Positions 10,119 through 17,834 of a stretch of 64,000 nucleotides of DNA are shown here, piece after piece. The stretch is from NCBI RefSeq assembly GCF_040253585.1, contig NZ_JBELAU010000014.1, positions 1 through 64,000 on the forward strand, written 5' to 3'. Positions within the stretch are counted from its first letter, which is position 1. Each line of letters starts with the position of its first letter. A model generated the notes under the pieces. The model was not told the DNA's origin, searched no databases, and saw nothing but the letters and a program-made list of their open reading frames with translations. Position numbers and translations under genes: made by a program. This DNA comes from Emticicia sp040253585 (GTDB taxonomy: Bacteria > Bacteroidota > Bacteroidia > Cytophagales > Spirosomataceae).

Positions 10119-11216
10119 TCATCTCCGCCAATTGAGTGTAAAAGAAGTTTGACCTTTGGGAGAAGTAAAAATGCTATGTGAAATAGAAAAATCGAGTTTT
10201 TTTAGGCGAAGATTTGCCCCAAATGAAAGGCCTGCCGCACCACCAAGACCATTGATGAGCAGTTCTTTTCTACGAAGAAAGTTATAACCCAACAACACAT
10301 TGAAGTTTTTGTGAATCAAAATCTCGGTACTGAGTATAAAATGTCGAGAGATTTTATCGGCCGTTGATATCTTTTTAGGAATTTTATTTCCCTGCTCATC
10401 GAAAGTAAAATTGAAAGCTGGGTCGTTATAGGCAATATCAAAAACGTATAAATGATGCCCCGTCAGCGAAAAACGCACTGGCATATATTTGGGTTTGAAA
10501 GATGCCCCAAGCTGCAAATCAAAAGGCACATCGGGGCGAAAAGCACCAATAGTTTTCAGAACATAACCAATATTTTTTGCCACGACCCCAATACTCAAAT
10601 CATGTTCTGGATGCTTAAAAGTTCCACCCCAATCGGTCAGAAATGCTACCGAACCATAATTCTCAAGCACCGAAGCCACCACTTTTGAAGTAATTCCAAA
10701 ACTTATATGATTGACTCTTCGTGAATAGGTAAGTCCCAATGAAAAATCATTAGCCGAAAATTCATTCGTCAAGTTTCCGACAGCATCCGTTCCTTGAAAA
10801 GTCCCATAACTAAGATTCTGCAATGAAACTGCCCAATTTCCCTCCTTAGATTTTTGTAGAAATTTTGGCGAATAATTGAGTGTGAGAAACTTACTTGAAG
10901 CCAAATACGGCGAAAAGTTTAATCCGATTTGACCTGCATTGGCGGAGTCAAGCAAAGCTGGGTTGAACGAAAAAAGATTAATGTCATTATCAGTCAGCGA
11001 TACATTAATACCACCAAGTCCATTTACACGGGCATTATTAGCAATATTGAGAAACGAAAAGCTATTTTGTGAGAAAGTTTGAACCGAAATAGATAAAAAT
11101 ACAAATAATAAAGCCCTCCCTATTGGGGCGGCAGCCGCTGCTGAGAGTTGGGCGACCGTCGCTACGGTGGGGCTTCTAAAACACAAGATAGCCAAGCCTA
11201 ATCCCGAGCGAACCAT
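10119..11216 (-). CDS. porQ: Type IX secretion system protein PorQ (start uncertain)
   Basis: The mature part is recognisable as PorQ, an outer-membrane beta-barrel family of the type IX secretion system: it opens SFSFLNIANNARVNGLGG, followed by NVSLTDNDINLFSFNPALL and a series of alternating beta strands to the C-terminus (SFTLNWRR). The signal sequence is ALLFVFLSISVQTFSQ. There is no ATG just before it; the nearest in-frame ATG is at 11216, with TTG codons at 11195 and 11186, all inside the upstream DUF3575-like gene. The intervening codons (PTVATVAQLSAAAAAPIGR) come from a GC-rich repeat at 11110-11175, which apparently displaced the native start. Translation is probably coupled to the upstream gene. 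Family call firm; N-terminus uncertain; expression could be impaired. Confidence 0.85.
   Translation of the reverse strand: MVRSGLGLAILCFRSPTVATVAQLSAAAAAPIGRALLFVFLSISVQTFSQNSFSFLNIANNARVNGLGGINVSLTDNDINLFSFNPALLDSANAGQIGLNFSPYLASSKFLTLNYSPKFLQKSKEGNWAVSLQNLSYGTFQGTDAVGNLTNEFSANDFSLGLTYSRRVNHISFGITSKVVASVLENYGSVAFLTDWGGTFKHPEHDLSIGVVAKNIGYVLKTIGAFRPDVPFDLQLGASFKPKYMPVRFSLTGHHLYVFDIAYNDPAFNFTFDEQGNKIPKKISTADKISRHFILSTEILIHKNFNVLLGYNFLRRKELLINGLGGAAGLSFGANLRLKKLDFSISHSIFTSPKGQTSFTLNWRR
11110..11175. repeat. GC-rich short repeat between DUF3575-like gene and porQ (element A)
   Basis: A roughly 65-bp block, far richer in G+C than its surroundings, begins AAGCCCTCCC and ends GGTGGGGCTT, giving inverted ends. 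In porQ sense it reads GAAGCCCCACCGTAGCG, CGGTCGCCC, then CCGCCCCAATAGGGAGGGC. The same order of words (GAAGCCCC, AGCGTCGGTCGCCC, CCGCCCCCAATGGGGG) occurs at 40674-40722 inside tamB. It starts directly after the TAG of the upstream gene. Confidence 0.75.
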
Positions 11217-11895
11217 GTGGAATATTATACGCTCTATCGGCATAACCAAAACTACCAAACGGGAAAAAGCCATCATTGCCGAACCATGAATTATTTTGTG
11301 TTGCTGCACCATCAATTTTGTGGTCAATCATTATTCTTCTAACTCCCAAACCTACATAAAAATCAAACACAAATTTAGTCTTTTTTTTGTCTTCATTTCT
11401 CAATCTGGCCTGATAACCGACCTTTATTGTTGCTCCAACCACATATTTACTGACAGGATAATCCAAAGTTTCAAAATATGCACAGGGGCCACCATCACAT
11501 TCACGCCCAACGCTTCGATTAAGTTCATCGTTGACTTGTTTATAAAAAAGCTCATACGCCAAATATCCACCAGCCATATTCGAGGCTTTTTTATCGTAGC
11601 GGCGGGCTTCAACTTTTACTCGAAAATGCTCTCGTGCTGGCCCAAAATCATTGTTTTCACCCCATAAATTGGCCACTCCTGCACCATAGCCCAATTGTTC
11701 AGATAATGTCCAACGTTTACTCTGACCGAGACGATGCTCGGCTGCAAATTCAAACGTATTATCAATATCAAACATTGTGAGCGGAGCAATTTTCAAGATT
11801 AAATGAGCTTTATTGAGCGAATCTTGGGCATGAGAATCAATGCTCAATACTCCAAAAAAGGCAATAAAAAATGAAGTTATATAGATTTTTTTCAT
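11176..11895 (-). CDS. DUF3575-like outer-membrane beta-barrel protein
   Basis: 239 residues with a signal peptide (MKKIYITSFFIAFFG to about residue 24, SHAQ). The rest has alternating hydrophobic strands, an opening LILKIAPLTMFDIDNTFEFAAEH that resembles DUF3575 proteins (membrane-associated barrels of Bacteroidota), FVFDFYVGLGVRR in the middle, and a C-terminal strand GSLGIRLGYLVF. One cysteine pair lies in VGRECDGGPCAYF. Its start overlaps the stop of the upstream LVIVD gene by 4 bp (ATGA type), so the two are translationally coupled. PorQ follows directly. The precise function is unknown; assignment to DUF3575 rests on the N-terminal pattern only. Confidence 0.6.
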   Translation of the reverse strand: MKKIYITSFFIAFFGVLSIDSHAQDSLNKAHLILKIAPLTMFDIDNTFEFAAEHRLGQSKRWTLSEQLGYGAGVANLWGENNDFGPAREHFRVKVEARRYDKKASNMAGGYLAYELFYKQVNDELNRSVGRECDGGPCAYFETLDYPVSKYVVGATIKVGYQARLRNEDKKKTKFVFDFYVGLGVRRIMIDHKIDGAATQNNSWFGNDGFFPFGSFGYADRAYNIPHGSLGIRLGYLVF

Positions 11896-12629
11896 GGATT
11901 TGTAGCGATTTTACTTAATAATTTCAATTCTTTTTGTGCATTGTAACTGTATTGATAAACACCGTCTTTACCCGTGATAATCAATGTATTATCTTCTGGA
12001 ATAACATCAACAGCGGCAAAATCTTGAAAATAATGGATTTGCTTCAAAGCCTTTGGGTCGGTTTTATCAAAAACTTTCATGCCGTAATCCCCTTCGGTGA
12101 CAAAAAGTAAATCTCCGCCAACTCCCAAACCATGCGGACTTTGCATTGGGTAACTACTTAGCAGCTTCGGTGTTTTTAAATCACGAATATCAATCACATC
12201 CAACACATTTACGCCACGATTACAATTAGTGCCGCTCCGAAGGGTAACATAAGCATAATTCCCTTCGGCTACAACTGGGTCGCAGGATACAACGTGCGAG
12301 TAAACTGACACAAATTGTGGGTTTTCGGGCGAAGAAATGTTGAAAATATACATACCATTTTGAGTGCCAATCAAAAGATGATTATTGAATGGAAAAATAG
12401 TTTCGACAATAGTATTCAGAGAAGCCCTTCTTACAAAAATCGGGTTTGATGTATTTTGAATATTATAAGTTTTAAGCGATTGATTATCAACAATATATAA
12501 ATAACCGTTGGCAATAGTAAAACGAGCTGTTGAGCCACCTGTGCCACTTGTGGGAGAAGCAGAAACAGCATCGCCTCGACAAGCATAAATGATTGTTGAG
12601 AAAAAGAGAATAGTAAGTATTTTTTTCAT
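11892..12629 (-). CDS. LVIVD-repeat surface lipoprotein
   Basis: 245 residues. A lipoprotein signal with cysteine 17 (IIYAC) is followed by a low-complexity linker (SASPTSGTGGSTA) and LVIVD-type beta-propeller repeats: TIANGYLYIVDNQSLKTYNI, LIGTQNGMYIFNISSPENP, NVLDVIDIRDLKTPKLL, LLFVTEGDYGMKVFDKTDP. The repeat spans about 40-45 residues, each giving one propeller blade. It is probably exported to the outer membrane. It is the second of two tandem LVIVD genes and overlaps the DUF3575-like gene by 4 bp. Function unknown; propellers of this kind usually bind partners. Confidence 0.82.
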   Translation of the reverse strand: MKKILTILFFSTIIYACRGDAVSASPTSGTGGSTARFTIANGYLYIVDNQSLKTYNIQNTSNPIFVRRASLNTIVETIFPFNNHLLIGTQNGMYIFNISSPENPQFVSVYSHVVSCDPVVAEGNYAYVTLRSGTNCNRGVNVLDVIDIRDLKTPKLLSSYPMQSPHGLGVGGDLLFVTEGDYGMKVFDKTDPKALKQIHYFQDFAAVDVIPEDNTLIITGKDGVYQYSYNAQKELKLLSKIATNP

Positions 12630-12717
12630 GATATATTAAAAAGTAGGGCTTTAGTAATTAATTTTCACTCGTAGGAACGTCCAAATTGGCGTTTTGGCAG
12701 GAAATTCTCTGTCTTTA

Positions 12718-13248
12718 CTACCGAAAACATTTCGGATTTACCAAATCAGTATATTCCCAACCAACAACATAACCTTTCGATGGGTCAACACATTCAAATT
12801 TACCTCTGGATGGCACTCCGTTTTGCTGGGGATAACTCGGATACGGAAAAGCTTTTTCAATTCGCTTTACTACCTTGACCGCCAACGGATTAGTAATGTC
12901 AATCGCTACTAAATCATCGGCATTATCGGCATAGAGAATATTATCAGCAATCGAAATGTCTTGATTGGCAGGAATCGAAATAAAAGCTACGGCTTGAGGT
13001 TTTGTTTTATCCGAATTATCAAAGACATGAATTCCCTGCCCTATTTCGTTGATATACAGGTATTTATCTTTAGTATAAATCTTTCCAGCCTTGCGAAGTT
13101 TTTGTGGCGAACCTGAAGAAACATTGCGAAGATTTGCGTAACTCACATATATCGGCCGATAACCTTTTACGGTTTCGGTGGTCATGCTTTTGTCTGGATT
13201 ACAAGCATTAATGGCAATAATTGTGGCAAAAAGAAGAAGTTTTTTCAT
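12718..13248 (-). CDS. Short LVIVD-repeat lipoprotein
   Basis: 176 residues with lipobox cysteine 16 (IINAC region). Two or three LVIVD-type repeats are visible: YTKDKYLYINEIGQGIHVFDN and SIADNILYADNADDLVAIDI. It ends VGWEYTDLVNPKCFR, a natural-looking C-terminus. It is paralogous in style to the next gene (12629-11892), 88 bp downstream, and likely in the same transcript. The start codon is unusual in context: a 12-bp perfect hairpin followed by five T residues ends directly before the ATG, leaving no room for a ribosome-binding site. Function unknown. Confidence 0.78.
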   Translation of the reverse strand: MKKLLLFATIIAINACNPDKSMTTETVKGYRPIYVSYANLRNVSSGSPQKLRKAGKIYTKDKYLYINEIGQGIHVFDNSDKTKPQAVAFISIPANQDISIADNILYADNADDLVAIDITNPLAVKVVKRIEKAFPYPSYPQQNGVPSRGKFECVDPSKGYVVGWEYTDLVNPKCFR

Positions 13249-13287
13249 AAAAAAGTCATGGTAGTTTTTATGTTTACTACCATGACT
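13249..13287 (-). terminator. Hairpin with T-tract abutting the next start codon
   Basis: Arms AGTCATGGTAGT (13254-13265) and ACTACCATGACT (13276-13287) are perfectly complementary with a 10-nt loop. On the minus strand the stem is followed by TTTTT and then the ATG of the LVIVD gene at 13248. It looks like the terminator of the 5'-nucleotidase gene that ends at 13321, and could also act as an attenuator for the LVIVD operon. Confidence 0.75.
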
Positions 13288-13320
13288 CCGAAGTTAATAA
13301 AAAGGTTGTAAATCAGTCGA

Positions 13321-14865
13321 TTATTTATTTTTGAAATAAGCAATTACTGATTTACGAATATCGTTTCTGACATCGGTTTCGGGAAAAGTATCCACCACCG
13401 AAATCACATCTGGATTTTGTTTGGTAAAAAATCCTAAGTTACGTTCTTTGCCCGAAAACAAGAAATCGCTCGTGATGATGTTGTATTCTTGGTTAACATC
13501 CAATAATTTCCCGTTGATTTTCCACTCTTTTTTAGTTTCATCGTAGGTAATTTTCTCATATTGTAAATATCCCCCACTGCCTTTGTTTTCTAAGCCCGTT
13601 TGTAACACTCTTTCGAGTAAACGTCCACGAAGTTTGATTTCTACTAATTTTCCACCGAAAGGCAAAATACGCAGTACATCGAACTGTGTAAGTTTTCCCG
13701 AAACATAATCATCAATACGAATCGAACCACCATTAAAAAACGCACAGTCGAACTTATTAGGCGAAGATGCCAACAAAGCATTGTTTATCATGCTTCCCAT
13801 GTTTCCTTGCATATTACGCACAGTAGTTTCGTGGCCATCGAGAGGCTCTTTCAAATCGGCAATTACTTCATCTTTATTTAATCCTATGGCCTTAAATGCT
13901 GCATCTTGAATGTCTTCCCATTTCTTTACCACGGCCGCTGTAATTGGTTCATCTGCAATTGAATTATCTATTTTCTTTAACTCAGACTTCACATCTACTT
14001 TACCCGTAGTTTTATTAAACGTAATTCGGTGAATATAAGCACTTTTGGCGTTAGCATCAGCTTTGGCCATTACTACATTTCCGATTTGCTCTTTCATATT
14101 ATCATGGTCATGTCCGCCCATAAGCAACTTCACATTTGGAAGCATTTTGGCCAGTTTTAGGTCGTCAACTTTGTTGATGTGTGTAATTCCGACTACAAAG
14201 TCACACTTTGGTTCTAATTCGGCATAAGCTTTTTTAGCTGCCTCAAAAAAATCTTCATACAACACAAAATCTTTCTTGTTTGATGGCAATAAAATACCAA
14301 ACATCCCAACTTTTACTTCAATGTTATTAGCATTTTTGAATGTCAAAATTGTTGTTTTTAAAAATGGTACTTTTGCACCATCAACCACTTTTCCGAATGG
14401 AACGTATTCGTCTTTTACTTTTTCTAAAGCATTGGTATTCAACCAGTTAAATTTAGATTCATTGATACGTTCTTGTAAATCTTTTTGGTCTAAATCAAAC
14501 TCATGATTTCCTAAACAAACCCAATCTACTCCAGCTGTATTCATTACATCAACCATCTGGCGACCTTTGATTCCTTTACCTTCATAGCGAAGTGTTCCGA
14601 TTACTGACGGACTCAGAAAATCGCCCGAAAGTACGGTGACAGTATTTGGATTCTCTTTTAATAAATCTCGACGAACAGTTGCCACACGAGCCATTCCACC
14701 AACTTTACCATTGTCAAGCGGTGATATCTCATATACATCATTGAGGTGAAGGAAAGTGACAGTAATTTCGTTTTGAGTGCTTGAAGCATTGATTTGTGGG
14801 GTCTTCGATGTCCGACAAGCGACCGACACAACCACAAGCAGCATGAGCAGAGATAGTTTTTTCAT
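13321..14865 (-). CDS. 5'-nucleotidase/metallophosphatase family lipoprotein (UshA-like)
   Basis: 514 residues with lipobox cysteine 17 (VSVAC). The N-terminal calcineurin-like metallophosphatase domain shows FLHLNDVYEI (about 38-47), GDFLSPS, GNHEFD and GGHDHDN metal-binding motifs. The C-terminal 5'-nucleotidase domain has NGGSIR and ILPFGGKLVEI. This is the two-domain layout of secreted nucleotidases/2',3'-cyclic phosphodiesterases that dephosphorylate extracellular nucleotides. The first motif has D-x-Y (Asp43, Tyr45) in place of the classical D-x-H, a variant found in a subset of the family. It is followed by a terminator-like hairpin and preceded by a candidate promoter box at 14906-14913. 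Substrate unknown. Confidence 0.9.
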   Translation of the reverse strand: MKKLSLLMLLVVVSVACRTSKTPQINASSTQNEITVTFLHLNDVYEISPLDNGKVGGMARVATVRRDLLKENPNTVTVLSGDFLSPSVIGTLRYEGKGIKGRQMVDVMNTAGVDWVCLGNHEFDLDQKDLQERINESKFNWLNTNALEKVKDEYVPFGKVVDGAKVPFLKTTILTFKNANNIEVKVGMFGILLPSNKKDFVLYEDFFEAAKKAYAELEPKCDFVVGITHINKVDDLKLAKMLPNVKLLMGGHDHDNMKEQIGNVVMAKADANAKSAYIHRITFNKTTGKVDVKSELKKIDNSIADEPITAAVVKKWEDIQDAAFKAIGLNKDEVIADLKEPLDGHETTVRNMQGNMGSMINNALLASSPNKFDCAFFNGGSIRIDDYVSGKLTQFDVLRILPFGGKLVEIKLRGRLLERVLQTGLENKGSGGYLQYEKITYDETKKEWKINGKLLDVNQEYNIITSDFLFSGKERNLGFFTKQNPDVISVVDTFPETDVRNDIRKSVIAYFKNK

Positions 14866-14905
14866 GGTTAGTAATTTATAAATGAAATAGGTACTAAATT
14901 TTTCA

Positions 14906-14913
14906 CAAAAGTA
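14906..14913 (-). promoter_or_regulatory. -7 box TACTTTTG for the 5'-nucleotidase gene
   Basis: The minus strand reads TACTTTTG, matching the Bacteroidota consensus TAnnTTTG, 41 nt upstream of the start at 14865. A good -33 element is not obvious. It lies close to the oppositely directed box at 14941-14948. Confidence 0.45.
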
Positions 14914-14940
14914 GTCTAAAAAATTACTTGATAAAATCCT

Positions 14941-14948
14941 TATTTTTG
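14941..14948 (+). promoter_or_regulatory. -7 box TATTTTTG directly before the DUF6934-like gene
   Basis: TATTTTTG matches TAnnTTTG exactly and ends five bases before the ATG at 14954. If used, transcription would begin at or very near the start codon, giving a leaderless mRNA. Confidence 0.45.
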
Positions 14949-14953
14949 TGAAT

Positions 14954-15397
14954 ATGGAAAAACCGACATATCATATCGAATCATCAATTGATGCTGAATG
15001 GCACTTTTTTAAAAGTGTAAGTTCAACGAAGATTATCGAAAAAGCCGTAGTTTTCAATAAAGTTGATGAAGAAAATGGAATATATGAATTAATTTTTGGT
15101 GATTTAGAAGATGGTTTCGTTAATGTTAAAAATGTAAGCGATAATCAGGATATGTCGCTTGTTTTAGGAACTGTAATAAAAACAATTAATTTATTCTTTG
15201 AACGAAATTCAGAAAAAACTGTTATTTTTATGGGCAGTTCAACCGCCCGTAATCGAATTTACAGAGCAATTATTTCAAAATTTATTTCAGAAATCAATAA
15301 TAGTTTTGAGGTGTTTGGAACAAACTTTGATGGTATTGATGAATCATTTGTAAAAGAAAAAGACTATTTTGCATTCAAAATAAGACTAAAAAAATGA
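14954..15397 (+). CDS. DUF6934-like small accessory protein
   Basis: About 147 residues from the ATG at 14954; a GTG two codons upstream (14948) is also in frame but lies in the promoter box. The sequence is rich in charged residues, has no signal peptide, and contains a central hydrophobic stretch followed by TVIFMGSSTARNRIYRAII, a pattern I associate with the uncharacterised Bacteroidota family DUF6934. It overlaps the next small gene by 4 bp (ATGA), so the two form a coupled pair, and this pair is the only plus-strand unit between long minus-strand runs. That isolated two-gene layout resembles mobile accessory or toxin-antitoxin-like pairs, but nothing in the sequence proves that. Confidence 0.6.
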   Translation: MEKPTYHIESSIDAEWHFFKSVSSTKIIEKAVVFNKVDEENGIYELIFGDLEDGFVNVKNVSDNQDMSLVLGTVIKTINLFFERNSEKTVIFMGSSTARNRIYRAIISKFISEINNSFEVFGTNFDGIDESFVKEKDYFAFKIRLKK

Positions 15398-15549
15398 AAA
15401 ATACTGATAAAAATTCGGGAGTAACCTTCGTTTCTGATTTAAAATCTCGAAAAATACAGTTAGGTATAGAAGCTCAAGAAAAGCACGATGCTATCGTCGC
15501 TTTGGTTGAGCGTTCAAAAAAACTTATCAAAACTAAAGAATTGGTTTAA
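15394..15549 (+). CDS. Small 51-residue partner of the DUF6934-like gene
   Basis: The ATG overlaps the upstream stop (ATGA). The 51-residue product is hydrophilic and basic (SDLKSRKIQLGIEAQEKHDA, ending KKLIKTKELV) with a probable helical C-terminal half. It ends one base before the convergent GH97 stop. The tight overlap supports real translation. No family is recognised; it may be a partner or antidote of the upstream protein, which is inference only. Confidence 0.55.
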   Translation: MKNTDKNSGVTFVSDLKSRKIQLGIEAQEKHDAIVALVERSKKLIKTKELV

Positions 15550-15550
15550 A

Positions 15551-17623
15551 CTATAATTTCATCAAACTAATCGCACAACCGCCACCTTTGGCAAGACTTA
15601 GATTCAAGACGTCCTTTTTCGTAACTATCTTCTTCTCAATATTATAAGCATCTGGCTTTGTTTTCCAATCGGCATCAGCGGCATCTTGATAAATTGTTGC
15701 TTCGTATCGAGCATTTTCTTCTAAGAAATCAAGCTTTATAGTGGTTTTTCGAGTGTTTTCATCGGTTATTGCTCCGAGAAACCAATTTTCTTTGCCTTTT
15801 TGCTTACGAGCAATTGTGATATAGTCGGCTGGTTCTGCTTCTAAAACTTTTGTGTCATCCCAATCGACGGGCACATCCTTTATGAACTGAAACGCATCTA
15901 AATGTTTATCAAAATTTTCAGGAAAATCGCCCGCCATTTGTAGCGGACTGTACATCGTTACGTACAAAGCCAATTGTTTTGCCAAAGTAGTTTTTACACG
16001 AGTTGTGCGAGAAGCATCATATTGATTGAGCTGAAAATGGAAGAATCCAGGTGTATAATCCATCGGGCCACCCATTAATCTTGTGAAAGGTAAAATAGTT
16101 TCGTGTTCGGGTACAAGTCCGAGATTTGGAGCATTATTAAACTCATTTCCACGAGCGGCTTCATTTGCCAACCAATTTGGGTATGTACGATGCAAACCAG
16201 TTGGATGCACAGGTTCGTGAGCTTCCACCATGATTTTGTACTCTGCTGCTTTTTCGGCAACTCTTTGATAATGATTCACCATCCATTGGCTATCGTGATG
16301 TTCGCCACGAGGAATTATTCGCCCAACGTAGCCAGTTTTCACGGTGTTCATGTTGTGGTCTTGCATAAATTTATATGCTTTATCGAAATGACGTTCGTAG
16401 TTGGTTGCCGAACCCGATGTTTCGTGATGCATGATAATTTTCACGCCTTTGGCTTTGGCGTAGGCTGTCAATTCTTCAATATTATAATCGCTGTAAGGCG
16501 TTACGAAATCGAATACATTTTCTTTCCAATTTCCAAACCAATCTTCCCATCCTTCGTTCCAGCCTTCTACCAAAACCCCATCAAAACCATGCTTGGCAGC
16601 ATAATCAATGTATCTTTTTACGTTTTCGGTATTAGCTCCGTGCTTACCACCTTTCAAATACCAATTAGATTTTCCAACGTGCATTTCCCACCACATCCCA
16701 ATAAATTTCTGAGGTTTTATCCAAGAAACATCGGTTATTTTTGAAGGATCATTAAGGTTCAAAATCAGTTTTGATGAAAGAATTTCGGTGGCTTTATCAC
16801 TCACTACAATCGTCCGCCACGGTGTTTGGAAGGGTGCTTGTAAATACGCCTTGTTTCCAACGGCATCAGGCACTAAATGCGAGATAAATGTGAACGTTGC
16901 TTTATCAAGCGTAATATTCATGGCAGGATAATTGAGCAAAGCAGCCTCATGGATATTGAGATAAATACCATCGGCGGTTTTCATCATCAAAGGCGTTTGA
17001 ACGGTATTTGCACCTATCAGAGATTGAAGAGCAATATCAGTTTCTTTCTTTGCTGCTTTTAGGGCATCAATTTCGCTCAGCTTAGTAGTATTATATAGAT
17101 ATTCGTTTGTATCATAGTCACCAGGAATCCAAAAAGTTTTATGATTTCCAGCGAGATTAAATTGAGTTAACTCATCTTTAACAATAAAATGTTTGATTGA
17201 TGACTCTTCTGGAAAATCATATCGAAAACCCACACCATCATCAAAAACTCGGAAGACAATGTTTAATAAATTTTCGGACTTTGACTTATCTTTTACTCTG
17301 ACTATCAACTGTTTATAATTATTTCTAATATTACTCACTTCACCCCAGACAGGTTTCCAGATTTCATCAACACTGCTCGAATCTATACCTATAAGCTGAA
17401 ATTTATTCAGCATAATTTCGGGACGTTTCAGAGCAAAACCAAGCGTAGATGGTTCAATGATCGTTTTGTTTTTATACGAAACCTGATAAGACAAATTACC
17501 GTTTTCAGCAACTGCCACCTTTAGGGCAATTTGCTTATTTGGTGAAGAAATTGAGGTATTTTTCTGAGCAAAAAGTGTCATGTAAAGACACAAAAACACG
17601 AGCGAGAGTTTGAATTTTTTCAT
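15551..17623 (-). CDS. Glycoside hydrolase family 97 (alpha-glucosidase type)
   Basis: 690 residues with a signal peptide (to about residue 19, MTLFAQ). The N-terminal beta-sandwich (about 25-290) carries DGVGFRYDFPEE. The TIM barrel (about 300-590) contains KFIGMWWEMHVGKSNWY, FDGVLVEGWNEGWEDW, KIIMHHETSGSATNYE, MVEAHEPVHPTG (467-470 region) and VPEHETILPFTRLMGGP (506-508 region), all GH97 signatures. A C-terminal beta domain follows. The glutamates in AHEP and EHET, with glycine (431) rather than aspartate in VKTGYVG, suggest the inverting SusB-like branch that acts on alpha-glucosides using calcium. It is not next to a SusC/D pair here. A 22-bp perfect inverted repeat ends seven bases before the ATG. 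Confidence 0.93.
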   Translation of the reverse strand: MKKFKLSLVFLCLYMTLFAQKNTSISSPNKQIALKVAVAENGNLSYQVSYKNKTIIEPSTLGFALKRPEIMLNKFQLIGIDSSSVDEIWKPVWGEVSNIRNNYKQLIVRVKDKSKSENLLNIVFRVFDDGVGFRYDFPEESSIKHFIVKDELTQFNLAGNHKTFWIPGDYDTNEYLYNTTKLSEIDALKAAKKETDIALQSLIGANTVQTPLMMKTADGIYLNIHEAALLNYPAMNITLDKATFTFISHLVPDAVGNKAYLQAPFQTPWRTIVVSDKATEILSSKLILNLNDPSKITDVSWIKPQKFIGMWWEMHVGKSNWYLKGGKHGANTENVKRYIDYAAKHGFDGVLVEGWNEGWEDWFGNWKENVFDFVTPYSDYNIEELTAYAKAKGVKIIMHHETSGSATNYERHFDKAYKFMQDHNMNTVKTGYVGRIIPRGEHHDSQWMVNHYQRVAEKAAEYKIMVEAHEPVHPTGLHRTYPNWLANEAARGNEFNNAPNLGLVPEHETILPFTRLMGGPMDYTPGFFHFQLNQYDASRTTRVKTTLAKQLALYVTMYSPLQMAGDFPENFDKHLDAFQFIKDVPVDWDDTKVLEAEPADYITIARKQKGKENWFLGAITDENTRKTTIKLDFLEENARYEATIYQDAADADWKTKPDAYNIEKKIVTKKDVLNLSLAKGGGCAISLMKL

Positions 17624-17630
17624 AGGTACA

Positions 17631-17685
17631 GTAGAGCAATTTTCTAAATTGCGTTTGCGAGAAGCAATTTAGAAAATTGCTCTAC
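17631..17685. repeat. Perfect 22-bp inverted repeat, GTAGA family, before GH97
   Basis: The arm at 17631-17652 starts GTAGAGCAATTTTCTAAA and is exactly complementary to 17664-17685, with an 11-nt loop. The outer ends are GTAGA and TCTAC. It lies in the 5' leader of the GH97 gene, seven bases from its start codon. Sister elements lie at 17760, 19177 and 19894. Confidence 0.85.
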
Positions 17686-17759
17686 ACAAATTGTAGGTTA
17701 AAAGTATAAACAAACTAAACTCAAAATATGGAATTATGCAATGAAATTGCTATAAAAAA

Positions 17760-17801
17760 GTAGAGACGTTACGATGCAATTACATTGCGGCAACGTCTCT
17801 A
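17760..17801 (-). repeat. GTAGAGACG-type palindrome, possible terminator of the ABC1 kinase gene
   Basis: The 5' arm TAGAGACGTT (17761-17770) pairs with AACGTCTCTA (17792-17801), with a second inner pairing (GCAAT/ATTGC). On the minus strand it is followed by CTTTTTTATAG, so it may end transcription of the ABC1-kinase gene (stop at 17835). Its GTAGAG edge matches the repeats upstream of the neighbouring start codons. Confidence 0.65.
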
Positions 17802-17834
17802 AGAGGCAAACAAAATAATACTACATTATAACAA

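Noticed and set aside
11296..11667. Plus-strand frame antisense to the DUF3575-like gene
   Set aside because: Cysteine- and serine-rich translation with no family pattern; the minus-strand frame has a signal peptide and ATGA coupling.
12661..12717. Possible frameshift extending the LVIVD protein that ends at 12718
   Set aside because: The frame ends in NPKCFR, a natural end for this domain, and translation of the next 57 bases in other frames gives no LVIVD repeat.
16103..16744. 213-residue plus-strand open frame
   Set aside because: It is antisense to the conserved barrel of the GH97 gene, and its translation is cysteine- and histidine-rich without a family match.
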